A stretch of 64,000 nt of DNA from contig NZ_LT907844.1 in the NCBI RefSeq assembly GCF_900215505.1, forward strand, positions 2,861,001 to 2,925,000, in the 5' to 3' direction. The first letter of the stretch is position 1. Each line of letters starts with the position of its first letter. This DNA comes from Cohaesibacter sp. ES.047 (GTDB lineage Bacteria > Pseudomonadota > Alphaproteobacteria > Rhizobiales > Cohaesibacteraceae). The position numbers were made by a program, and so were the translations under genes. The notes under the pieces are model-generated. The model was not told the origin of the DNA and ran no database searches. It saw only the letters and a program-made list of their open reading frames with translations. Below, piece by piece: positions 18,416 to 26,089 of this stretch.

Positions 18416-18775
18416 ATGGGCAAATCACTTCCTATTGCATTGCGCGAACGTGTTGCTTCATTTGTTGATGCCGGTCATTCGCATCGGGCGGCCGCCAGCC
18501 ATTTCCGCGTGTCACCACGGTTTGTCAATAACCTGATGCTTCTCAAGAAAGAGACGGGTTCTGTGCAGCCTCGCAAGCAAGGCCGACCAGACAAAGGCAA
18601 GTTGGGTGTGCATCATGAATGGATCACAAGGCGCATGTCTGAGAATGGCGATCTGACGCTTGATGAGCTTTGTCTGGAATTGGCTGAACGCGGGGTCCAT
18701 GTGCATCGCTCTAGCGTTGGGCGCGTGCTTCACAGGCTCGGCCTGAGCCATAAAAAAAAGTCTGGTAGCCACTGA
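18416..18775 (+). CDS. IS630 transposase, N-terminal frame (copy 2)
   Basis: 119 codons, nearly identical to 13632-13991 (for example Glu to Asp at residue 18, Gly to Val near residue 65). It ends after the same A8 tract with the same plus-one offset to the catalytic frame. Confidence 0.85.
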   Translation: MGKSLPIALRERVASFVDAGHSHRAAASHFRVSPRFVNNLMLLKKETGSVQPRKQGRPDKGKLGVHHEWITRRMSENGDLTLDELCLELAERGVHVHRSSVGRVLHRLGLSHKKKSGSH

Positions 18776-18848
18776 ACAGCTACGGGCCGCGATTGCTCAT
18801 GATCGGTATGTATGGATCAATCAGCGCCGGCCTTTCTTCAACAAAGCA

Positions 18849-19367
18849 TTGTCCCGATTGATCTTTATCGATGAGACATCAACCAACACGAAGCTGACCA
18901 AACGGTCTGGATGGTCACCAAAAGGACAGCGCTATCGCACCCACGCTTCTTTTGGTCATTGGAAATCCCAGACCTTCATCGCTGGTTTGAGATCCCGTGG
19001 GATGGTTGCGCCCTGGATCGTCAATGCTCCGATGAACCGACGTATCTTTGAAACTTGGATTGAAACTCAACTACTGCCGACCCTGTCTGCTGGCGACATC
19101 GTCATCCTCGATAATGTCGCCTTCCACAAAAGTGAGAAAGCTCAAAAGCTCGTCAAATCAAAGGGAGCATGGCTGCTGTTTCTTCCGCCATATTCACCGG
19201 ACCTCAATCCCATCGAAATGGCATATTCCAAACTCAAGACACTGCTGCGCAAGCGAGCAGCCAGAAGCTTCGATACAATCTCAGACGCGATCGGTGACAT
19301 TTGTGACCTCTATTCTGCCAAGGAGTGTCTGAACTACTTCAAAGCTGCCGGGTATGAGGTTAATTAA
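18849..19367 (+). CDS. IS630 transposase, catalytic frame (copy 2)
   Basis: Catalytic residues as in copy 1 (LIFIDETSTNTK, VILDNVAFHKS, SPDLNPIEMAYSK). A few substitutions separate it from copy 1 (Ala to Thr, Asp to Gln), so the two copies are not a very recent duplication. Expression as one protein again needs a frame change at the A8 tract. Confidence 0.85.
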   Translation: MSRLIFIDETSTNTKLTKRSGWSPKGQRYRTHASFGHWKSQTFIAGLRSRGMVAPWIVNAPMNRRIFETWIETQLLPTLSAGDIVILDNVAFHKSEKAQKLVKSKGAWLLFLPPYSPDLNPIEMAYSKLKTLLRKRAARSFDTISDAIGDICDLYSAKECLNYFKAAGYEVN

Positions 19368-19705
19368 TTGCGATATGCTTTAGCTACGATGCGCGATACG
19401 TCTGCCATGCGGCTGCGCGCTCGGCAACCACCTCGATACCATATCGAGGCGGGAGTGTTGCACTTCACAACGGAATTCGGGGCTGCGTATCAGGAAAAGG
19501 GAGCGACAGCCGAGATGCTCGGGAGGTGGCCAATTTACGCCTTGGCAGCAGAAGGCATGAATGGCAACTCTCAAATATTGCATTCTGGATATGATTGACT
19601 CTGGAACATAGCATCCAATCTCCGCAAACGAGGAGTGAAACGAAGCGCTTACCGATAAAAAACCAAATAGTACCGATGTTTTAAATTGGGATACCTTCTT
19701 GGGCA

Positions 19706-20410
19706 TTATTGAAGTCGGGAAAGTTCCCTGATGACCTCCTCCATGAAAATGAAGAAAACAGTTCGAGTCTTTTGGAAGGGTTTGAGGGTGCTGGGCTGAC
19801 ACCTATCCGTGAGGCAGAAGATGCGATCATATAGCTTCAAGGTTGAGGGATTATATTCTTCCATGATGATGGCGACGTCCGCGCCTTTCATTTTTGTTTC
19901 CCGATGGATCTCTTCAAAGGATTTGAATGCGCCTGTTACGGTAAAAACAAGAAGCAGCGTGTTGGCATCAATGATTGAGGAAGCCGTGAGATCATCGGGA
20001 ACAGCAATGCAGATCTTGTTGGTACAGGTCTTGAACTTATACTCGAAATACTGCGCGCAAAGATAGGACGGGCCGTATCCCAACAGCACAAGCTTGTTGT
20101 TTTCATGGATGAGGCTGGCCAGCTCCTTGACCTTGTTTTGATCAAAGGCCTCAAGAAAGCGCCCGATCCGCTCCAACTCGCTTGGCTGATTGGCTTCAAG
20201 CTGCGCGCGGCCATACAGATAGTCGAGATATTTCTTGTAATTGGCAAATCCAAGTTTCTGTACGAATTTCGATATCTTGGAGATCGAGCAGCTGCACATT
20301 TGTGCCGCGTCGGTGATACGGATCGTTTCGGTTGTTCGGCTGGCTTCTTTGAGCGTCGTATGGATCTGCTGTTCCAGCGGGTTCAGTGCGTCGAAATCTA
20401 TGTTTAACAT
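19706..20410 (-). CDS. RpiR-family transcriptional regulator (HTH + SIS domain)
   Basis: A 234-residue regulator. The N-terminal RpiR helix-turn-helix covers about residues 20-75 (ITDAAQMCSCSISKISKFVQ, GFANYKKYLDYL). A SIS phosphosugar-binding domain follows (VLLGYGPSYLCAQYFEYKF through GADVAIIMEEYN). RpiR proteins sense phosphorylated sugars and control sugar or polyol operons. The gene is divergent from the dehydrogenase-MFS-ETF-SDR-kinase operon, and the 220-bp space between them carries two perfect palindromes. It very likely represses that operon, with the kinase product as candidate inducer (inference). Confidence 0.92.
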   Translation of the reverse strand: MLNIDFDALNPLEQQIHTTLKEASRTTETIRITDAAQMCSCSISKISKFVQKLGFANYKKYLDYLYGRAQLEANQPSELERIGRFLEAFDQNKVKELASLIHENNKLVLLGYGPSYLCAQYFEYKFKTCTNKICIAVPDDLTASSIIDANTLLLVFTVTGAFKSFEEIHRETKMKGADVAIIMEEYNPSTLKLYDRIFCLTDRCQPSTLKPFQKTRTVFFIFMEEVIRELSRLQ

Positions 20411-20469
20411 GGTGAGCCTTGTACGGTCTCTTGCTGTGCTGATGATTGTCCGCGCAATTTACTCTTATT

Positions 20470-20611
20470 TGGAAAATTTTCCAGACCCGATATGGAAAAT
20501 TTTCCAATATATTCTAATATCGGTGCATAATTCGGAAAATAATGCCGGGGGAATTGAAAGATTTTCCCTCACAGCAGTAAGCTCCTGTCAACATCAGAAG
20601 ATAATTTTCCA
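20470..20611. promoter_or_regulatory. Twin 14-bp palindromes and half sites, probable RpiR operators
   Basis: TGGAAAATTTTCCA occurs perfectly at 20470-20483 and 20493-20506, centre to centre 23 bp. Half sites (GGAAAAT or ATTTTCC) recur at about 20534, 20561 and 20604. The block sits between the divergent RpiR gene and the dehydrogenase operon. The sites resemble the GGAA-spacer-TTCC style of motif described for some RpiR-type regulators in rhizobia. Assignment to this regulator is inference from position and symmetry. Confidence 0.75.
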
Positions 20612-20632
20612 ATCCAGACAGGAGGAAAGAAA

Positions 20633-22129
20633 TTGGATTCCGCGACGATTTTGGACCAATTGGCTAAGTTGGTTGCCGCCGACCAGATCAATCAGAATGA
20701 AGAGGATTTGTACGAAGCCTCGGCTGACAGATACAAGAAATATGCAAAGGCCAGAAAGGTCCTTGATGTTCCGGCTCCAATCGCCATCGTTTATCCCAAC
20801 AATGCTGATGAAGTCAGCTCTTTGCTGAAATTTTGCAACGACAATGGAATCAATGTGATCCCTCGCTCGGGCATGACGGCAACCGAAGGTGGGCTAGAAA
20901 ACTGGAAAGAGACGACGCTGGTTATCGATACCGTGCGTCTCGACAAAATCATCAAGATCGATCCTTACAACAGCCAGGCTACCGTTGAGGCCGGCGTTGC
21001 CCTTCAAACCCTTGAAGACGAGCTGCGCAAGATCGGCTACACCACCGGCCATTCGCCCCAGTCAAAGCCTGTTGCAAAATATGGCGGTCTTGTTGCCACA
21101 CGCTCCATCGGCCAGTTCTCCACGCTATATGGCGGCATCGAAGACATGGTTGTCGGGCTCGAATGCGTGTTTCCCGATGGTCAGATCTCTCGTGTCAAGA
21201 ATGTTTCCCGCCGCGCTGGTGGACCGGACATTCGGCACATTGTCATAGGCAACGAAGGGGCGCTTTGCTACATCACCGAAGTGACGGTGAAGATCTTTAA
21301 ATACTATCCCGACAACAACAAGTTCTATGGCTATCTGGTCAAGGATGTCGAGAGCGGCATCAAGATCCTGCGCGAAGTGATGGTCAATGGCTTCCGCCCC
21401 TCTGTTGCTCGCGTCTACTCAGAAGAGGATGCGGCCCAGCATTTTTATCATTTCCATGACAACAAATGCGTCCTGCTCTTCATGGCCGAAGGCCCCATGG
21501 GGATTGCCGAGGCAACAGGCGCGGGGATCGAAGAAGCCGTCGAGACCTTCAAGGGTGGCATCATCCGTCAGGTCGACAGCCAATTGATCGAAGACTGGTT
21601 CAACCATCTGAACTGGTCTCAGCAGGATATCGATGACGAAGTTGCGGAAATGGAAGCGCAAGATTCTCACGCCGGATTCACCACGGAAATCTCGGCCGAT
21701 TGGGAGACCATCCCCATCATCTATGATGCGGTCATGGAACGGGTGCGCAAGGAATTTCATCGCGCTGAAGATCTCACCATGCTCGGCGGTCATTCTTCGC
21801 ACAGCTATCTGAACGGGACGAACATGTATTTCGTCTACAACTACCGGATCAACTGCGCACCGGAAGATGAGTTGCTCGTCTATCACCATCCGCTTCAGAC
21901 GATCGTCGTCGAAGAGACGCTCAAACATGGTGGCTCCATGTGCCATCACCACGGCATCGGGAAATATCGAAGCGAATGGACCAAGGCCGAACATGGCTCT
22001 GCCTTCTACATGCTCGAAAAGCTCAAGGAAGCTTTCGACCCGAAAGGGATCATGAACTACGGCACCATTTTCCCTCAGCAAGCGGTCAACAAATACATCT
22101 ATCAGGACGATGAAACCAGCGACCGGTGA
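20633..22129 (+). CDS. FAD-linked oxidase/dehydrogenase (VAO/AGPS-like fold)
   Basis: A 498-residue FAD-dependent oxidoreductase. The N-terminal PCMH-type FAD domain (about 45-230) includes IPRSGMTATEGGLE in the place of the phosphate-binding loop and TTGHSPQSKPVAKYGGLVAT. The C-terminal FAD-oxidase domain carries the CHHHGIGKYR motif near residue 440, closer to alkyl-dihydroxyacetonephosphate-synthase-like proteins than to GlcD (GEHG). The TTG start at 20633 is favoured by AGGAGG just upstream. With an ETF pair in the same operon, it probably oxidises a hydroxy acid or polyol and passes electrons to ETF. The substrate is not known. Confidence 0.85.
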   Translation: MDSATILDQLAKLVAADQINQNEEDLYEASADRYKKYAKARKVLDVPAPIAIVYPNNADEVSSLLKFCNDNGINVIPRSGMTATEGGLENWKETTLVIDTVRLDKIIKIDPYNSQATVEAGVALQTLEDELRKIGYTTGHSPQSKPVAKYGGLVATRSIGQFSTLYGGIEDMVVGLECVFPDGQISRVKNVSRRAGGPDIRHIVIGNEGALCYITEVTVKIFKYYPDNNKFYGYLVKDVESGIKILREVMVNGFRPSVARVYSEEDAAQHFYHFHDNKCVLLFMAEGPMGIAEATGAGIEEAVETFKGGIIRQVDSQLIEDWFNHLNWSQQDIDDEVAEMEAQDSHAGFTTEISADWETIPIIYDAVMERVRKEFHRAEDLTMLGGHSSHSYLNGTNMYFVYNYRINCAPEDELLVYHHPLQTIVVEETLKHGGSMCHHHGIGKYRSEWTKAEHGSAFYMLEKLKEAFDPKGIMNYGTIFPQQAVNKYIYQDDETSDR

Positions 22130-22233
22130 TCGCTGCCTGACTCAAGGAGTGACTCAAGGACAGGGCTGACGGACTGTTGGGAGACAGGAAGGTCTGCCAG
22201 CCTAATCACAACACGATGTTTTGGAGGAATATC

Positions 22234-23529
22234 ATGTCTGGAAACAACCTGAAGAGATATTTCCAGTTTTTCTTGATCGTTCTGGCAGCTGGTGCCATCT
22301 ATCCGGTGATCTATCTGCGCACCAACTATCAGGTGACTATTCTGGAAGTGTTTGGTCTGACATCGTCCGACCTCAACAACTTCTATTCCTTTTTGGGGCT
22401 GGCCTATGTCATCGGCTATATCCCGAGCGGGATCCTGAGCGACCGCTTTTCGGCCAAATGGCTGATCTCGACTTCTCTTGCCGGTACCGCATTCTGCGGC
22501 TTCTGGTTCGCAACGGTGCCCGATATCTCTCAGGTGCGCATCATTTTCTTCCTGTGGGGTTTCTTTTCGGTCTTCACCTTCTGGAGTGCTCATATGAAGC
22601 TGGTCAAAATACTGGCCAGGTCGTCCGAAGAAGGGCGGTTTTTCGGCATTCTTGATGGCGGCAGAGGTGTTGTCGAAGCTCTGATGGGAACCATCGGGCT
22701 GGCTGTCTTTGCTGCCATTCTTGGCTCCAGCACGGCACTGGCAACCAAGACTACAGCCCTTGTTTCGGTGATCAATCTCTATTCCGCGATTGTCATGGCA
22801 TGTGCTGTTCTGATCGCCATTCTAGTCGACAGCGATCAAAAGCTGACCGAGCACGAAGAGCATGCGGGAGAACGCTCCGAGGCTGAGAAATTCCACTTCC
22901 GAAGCATTGGCAAATTGCTCATCAATGGCAACGTCTATCTCATGGGCAGCGTCATCTTCATGGGCTACGCAACCTTTTGGACCGTCTATTATCTAGGCGG
23001 CTTCCTGCAGACCAAGGTCGGGGTAGATGCCGTGACCGTTGGCACGATCACGACCATCGTTTTGTGGATGAGGCCAGTTGGCGGTTTCATTGGCGGTTTC
23101 CTCGCCGACCGCATTGGCCGACCGCAAACCGTTGCAGGCGCGGTGGTTGGTGCGGCGGTTCTGCTCATCCTGCTCACCATGCTGCCAATCACCTCGGTGA
23201 AGACCTTTTATGTGGTGATCGTGCTTCTCGGCTTCTTCCTTTATGCGATACGGGGCACCTACTGGTCGCTGCTGGGCCAGTGCGGCATCGACGCGGTCCT
23301 CATGGGCACGGCGATAGGGGTCATCTCCTTCATCGGCTATCTGCCAGACATCATCCTGCCGCAGCTAAACACCTACCTCACCGCGACCTTTGGCGAAGTG
23401 GGAGGGTATGACGCCTACTTCCTGGTTAGCGCCGGTTTTGCACTGCTCGGGGCGGTCTTTGCCCTGATCTACGGACGCATCAACGGCAGAAGCAGTCATG
23501 TTGAACCGAAGACCATTCTGGAAAGCTGA
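22234..23529 (+). CDS. MFS transporter
   Basis: A 431-residue permease with about 12 predicted membrane helices and a central charged loop (SDQKLTEHEEHAGERSEAEK). The motif SGILSDRFSAKW between helices 2 and 3 and GGFLADRIGRP in the second half are the usual MFS loop signatures. The ATG at 22234 has TTGGAGGAAT 3-12 bp upstream. It is likely the importer of the operon's substrate. Its stop overlaps the start of the EtfB-like gene by one base (TGATG), indicating translational coupling. Confidence 0.9.
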   Translation: MSGNNLKRYFQFFLIVLAAGAIYPVIYLRTNYQVTILEVFGLTSSDLNNFYSFLGLAYVIGYIPSGILSDRFSAKWLISTSLAGTAFCGFWFATVPDISQVRIIFFLWGFFSVFTFWSAHMKLVKILARSSEEGRFFGILDGGRGVVEALMGTIGLAVFAAILGSSTALATKTTALVSVINLYSAIVMACAVLIAILVDSDQKLTEHEEHAGERSEAEKFHFRSIGKLLINGNVYLMGSVIFMGYATFWTVYYLGGFLQTKVGVDAVTVGTITTIVLWMRPVGGFIGGFLADRIGRPQTVAGAVVGAAVLLILLTMLPITSVKTFYVVIVLLGFFLYAIRGTYWSLLGQCGIDAVLMGTAIGVISFIGYLPDIILPQLNTYLTATFGEVGGYDAYFLVSAGFALLGAVFALIYGRINGRSSHVEPKTILES

Positions 23530-24323
23530 TGAAGCTCGTCTGTCTCATCAAGTATATTTCCGAAAGTGATCGGAGCGCGTCGGGGACGGGACAGTCCGCC
23601 CCTGACGACGGGACCACGCGGTTCACGATCAATCCTGATGATGCCTGTGCTCTAGCCTTTGCATTGGGTCTGAAGAAGGAAAGGCCGGACATCACACTGG
23701 AGCTGCTTACCGTCTCGACGAAGGCTGTTCGTCCGCTGGTTGAAGACGCGGTGCGGCTCGGAGTTGACCATGCGACCGTCATTCAAGATCGGGAAACCAT
23801 GGGCAACGATGCGCTTACAACGGTCGGGCTGCTGAGCCGGTATCTGTCAGAAGCAGAGGCCGATTGCATCCTGACTGGCAGCCAGAGCCATGACGGCGGC
23901 TCCGGTTGCGTGCCGCCGATGCTGGCGGAGCTGCTTGGGTTGCCTCAGATTTCCTTCGCCTCATCGCTTGAGCTGCCTGAAGGCGAGAAAGGCCTCGCGC
24001 GTTTTGAATTGGCCGATGAGCGATGGGTGACGGACTATGAAGCCGAGCTCCCTGCAATGGTGGGCTTCACGGCAATGGGGGGGCACAAGCTGCCCTACAT
24101 TCGCCTGAAAGACAAACGCCGGTCCGTGGGTGATCAGGTTCGCCTGATGGAGCCGACTGATGCGGCTTTGGCCGGAGCTCATGGATGGCAACCCGAACGG
24201 CATACCAGACAGGTCGAGACAAGGGACCTACCGCCACGCACACGTCAACGGAGTGTTGTGTCGGTGGATCCGAACGGGATAGAGACCGTCGTCTCCTTCC
24301 TCAAAGAAAAGCACTTCATTTGA
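23529..24323 (+). CDS. Electron transfer flavoprotein beta subunit-like protein
   Basis: A 264-residue protein of the EtfB family. It starts MKLVCLIKYISES and has the conserved INPDDACALAFALGLK helix, a DHATVIQD stretch and LTGSQSHDGGSGCVPPMLAE, the beta-subunit nucleotide-binding segment. The usual (D)LRLNEPRY signature in the recognition region is replaced by GFTAMGGHKLPYIRLKDK. ETFs accept electrons from flavin dehydrogenases. Coupled by a one-base overlap to the MFS gene and followed by the EtfA-like gene, it probably serves the operon's own FAD-linked dehydrogenase. Confidence 0.87.
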   Translation: MKLVCLIKYISESDRSASGTGQSAPDDGTTRFTINPDDACALAFALGLKKERPDITLELLTVSTKAVRPLVEDAVRLGVDHATVIQDRETMGNDALTTVGLLSRYLSEAEADCILTGSQSHDGGSGCVPPMLAELLGLPQISFASSLELPEGEKGLARFELADERWVTDYEAELPAMVGFTAMGGHKLPYIRLKDKRRSVGDQVRLMEPTDAALAGAHGWQPERHTRQVETRDLPPRTRQRSVVSVDPNGIETVVSFLKEKHFI

Positions 24324-24335
24324 GATTTTAGTCAC

Positions 24336-25298
24336 ATGCGACGGGCACTCATCTATATCGAAGACGGACATGATAAGCAGGGACCGAGCCTGCTTCAGGC
24401 AGCAAGCGCAGTGCTGGGGGACGCTCCCTTTGAGAGCTGTGCCCTGATCACCGCAGGCCCCACGGATCACCTCTATGGCGCATTTGATTGCATATTTGAT
24501 GCACGCAGCGAGAGGCTTGACCCATTTGATGCGGCTGCAATGGCTGCGCTGATCAGCGCGCTGCATGCAGACACTCACTTCGATTGCATCGTGATGGCAG
24601 CCACTCCATCCGCCGTCATGTTGGCTCCAAGGCTTGCAGTTCGCAGCGATTTCGGGTTGGTAACCAATGTAGATGAAATCAAATGGCAGGATGAGCAACT
24701 CACATGTTTCCGGCTGGCCTATGGTGGCAGCACGAGGGTCGGAATTGGAGTGAGCAAGCATGCGCCTTCGTTGCTCACGGTGCGAGCCGATGCCTTCAGC
24801 CCGCAAGAGAATAGGCCCGTAAGGGAGACCCGGATCGTTGAGGTCACAGATGCCGCCTGCCCGGATGCGCCGGCACGCCTGCGCAAACGCGCAAGGCACG
24901 AGGTCACCGATCCCGACATTCGCAAAAGCGCGGTGCTCGTTGCTGGCGGAGGTGGTATTGCAGCCAACTTCGCTGCTCTGCGCCCCTTGGCGGACGCGTT
25001 GGGCGGAGACGTGGCCGCCAGTCGCGCCATCGTGGATCGGGGGCTCGCGCCCAGAAGCATTCAGGTGGGGCTGTCGGGCAATCGTGTCGCGCCGCGCCTC
25101 TACATCGCACTTGGCATTCACGGCGCGATCCAGCATGTCACCGCGATCAGCAGCGCTGATTATCTCATTTCCGTCAACACCAATGTGAATGCACCAATTT
25201 GCAGCCTATCCGACATTGTCGTCGTGGGAGATGCATTCGCATTTGTTGACGCATTGCTCAAAATGATCAAGGAGGAAAAAGGCAATGGAAATGTCTGA
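24336..25298 (+). CDS. Electron transfer flavoprotein alpha subunit-like protein
   Basis: A 320-residue EtfA-family protein. The C-terminal FAD domain is recognisable: VLVAGGGGIA, then AASRAIVDRGLAPRSIQVGL and SGNRVAPRLYIALGIHGAIQ, where the alpha subunit binds FAD. The canonical GQTG is GLSG here. The N-terminal domain is divergent. It partners the preceding EtfB-like protein. The 3' end overlaps the SDR gene by 14 bp. Electrons would leave through an ETF-quinone oxidoreductase encoded elsewhere, or the pair could bifurcate; this cannot be decided from sequence by eye. Confidence 0.87.
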   Translation: MRRALIYIEDGHDKQGPSLLQAASAVLGDAPFESCALITAGPTDHLYGAFDCIFDARSERLDPFDAAAMAALISALHADTHFDCIVMAATPSAVMLAPRLAVRSDFGLVTNVDEIKWQDEQLTCFRLAYGGSTRVGIGVSKHAPSLLTVRADAFSPQENRPVRETRIVEVTDAACPDAPARLRKRARHEVTDPDIRKSAVLVAGGGGIAANFAALRPLADALGGDVAASRAIVDRGLAPRSIQVGLSGNRVAPRLYIALGIHGAIQHVTAISSADYLISVNTNVNAPICSLSDIVVVGDAFAFVDALLKMIKEEKGNGNV

Positions 25299-26064
25299 CT
25301 TCAACATGAACTTCTTTTCCCTTGCGGGGAAGAACGCAATCGTCACGGGCGGCAATGGCGGGCTGGGGCAGGCTTTCTGCACCGCACTGGCAAAGGCGGG
25401 TGCCAATGTCTTTGTGCCAAGCATCGTTGACGACGATGGCTCCACGCGCAAGCTGGTTGAAGACTGCGGCACGAAATATCAGTTCATGCTTGCGGATATC
25501 ACCGCAGAGGGCGAGTGCAAGCACATCGTCGATGAATGCGCCCGTGCGCTTGGAGGCGTCGATATTCTCATTAACTGTGCCGGCATCAGCATCAACGAGC
25601 GGGATGTCACCAAATTCGGGCGCGCTCAATGGGACAAGATGGTTTCGGTCAATTTTACCGCAGCTTTTGAGATGATCCACGAGGTTTGTCCGCACATGAT
25701 CGCGCAACAGAGTGGCAAGATCATCAATATCGCCTCGCTCTTTTCCTTCCTTGGCGGGCAGTGGTCTCCGGCCTACGCCGCCACCAAGCACGGCATCGTG
25801 GGCCTGACAAAATCCATGTGCGACGAACTTGGCCAGTTCAACATCCAGGTCAATGCCATTGCTCCGGGATATTTCGCCACCCCTCTGACGGAAATGACCC
25901 GCAAGGATGAAAATCGCAACGCGCAGATCCTTGCCCATATCCCTTCGAACCGGTGGGGCTGGACGGCTGATCTGATGGGAGCCACGGTTTTTCTGGCGAG
26001 CCAAGCTTCGGACTATATCAACGGGACCGTTCTGACCGTGGATGGCGGATACATGATGCGCTGA
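25285..26064 (+). CDS. Short-chain dehydrogenase/reductase (KduD/gluconate-dehydrogenase-like)
   Basis: A 259-residue classical SDR. TGGNGGLG (residues 21-28) binds the nucleotide, NCAG is at 97-100, and the catalytic triad is S151, Y164, K168. The C-terminus GTVLTVDGGYMMR is typical. Overall it resembles 2-deoxy-D-gluconate 3-dehydrogenase or gluconate 5-dehydrogenase types, which interconvert keto and hydroxy groups of sugar acids. A good Shine-Dalgarno (AGGAGG) lies inside the end of the EtfA-like gene. In this operon it probably performs the NAD(P)-linked step beside the ETF-linked oxidation. Confidence 0.9.
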   Translation: MEMSDFNMNFFSLAGKNAIVTGGNGGLGQAFCTALAKAGANVFVPSIVDDDGSTRKLVEDCGTKYQFMLADITAEGECKHIVDECARALGGVDILINCAGISINERDVTKFGRAQWDKMVSVNFTAAFEMIHEVCPHMIAQQSGKIINIASLFSFLGGQWSPAYAATKHGIVGLTKSMCDELGQFNIQVNAIAPGYFATPLTEMTRKDENRNAQILAHIPSNRWGWTADLMGATVFLASQASDYINGTVLTVDGGYMMR

Positions 26065-26089
26065 ACCTGAGGAACAAGGACATGTGACA

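Larger units (their letters stand above)
18339..19380 (+). mobile_element. IS630-family element, copy 2 (1,042 bp), nested in IS30
   Basis: Inverted ends AAGCGTGTCGCAGTTAATGA (18339) and the complement of AAGCATATCGCAATTAATTA (ending 19380), 16 of 20 matching. It is flanked by TA at 18337-18338 and 19381-19382. Removing it with one TA restores the IS30 transposase reading frame across the join, which fixes the boundaries to the base. Same length as copy 1, with scattered base differences. Confidence 0.9.
17348..19481 (-). mobile_element. IS30-family element split by an IS630 insertion
   Basis: Inverted ends were found by eye: GGTGGATTCCATCGCGAAGT at 17348 and the complementary form beginning GTTGCACTTCACAACGGAAT at 19457, both sharing the core GAAGTGCAAC. 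Without the 1,042-bp IS630 and one TA, the element is about 1,090 bp, the normal size for this family. Confidence 0.75.
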
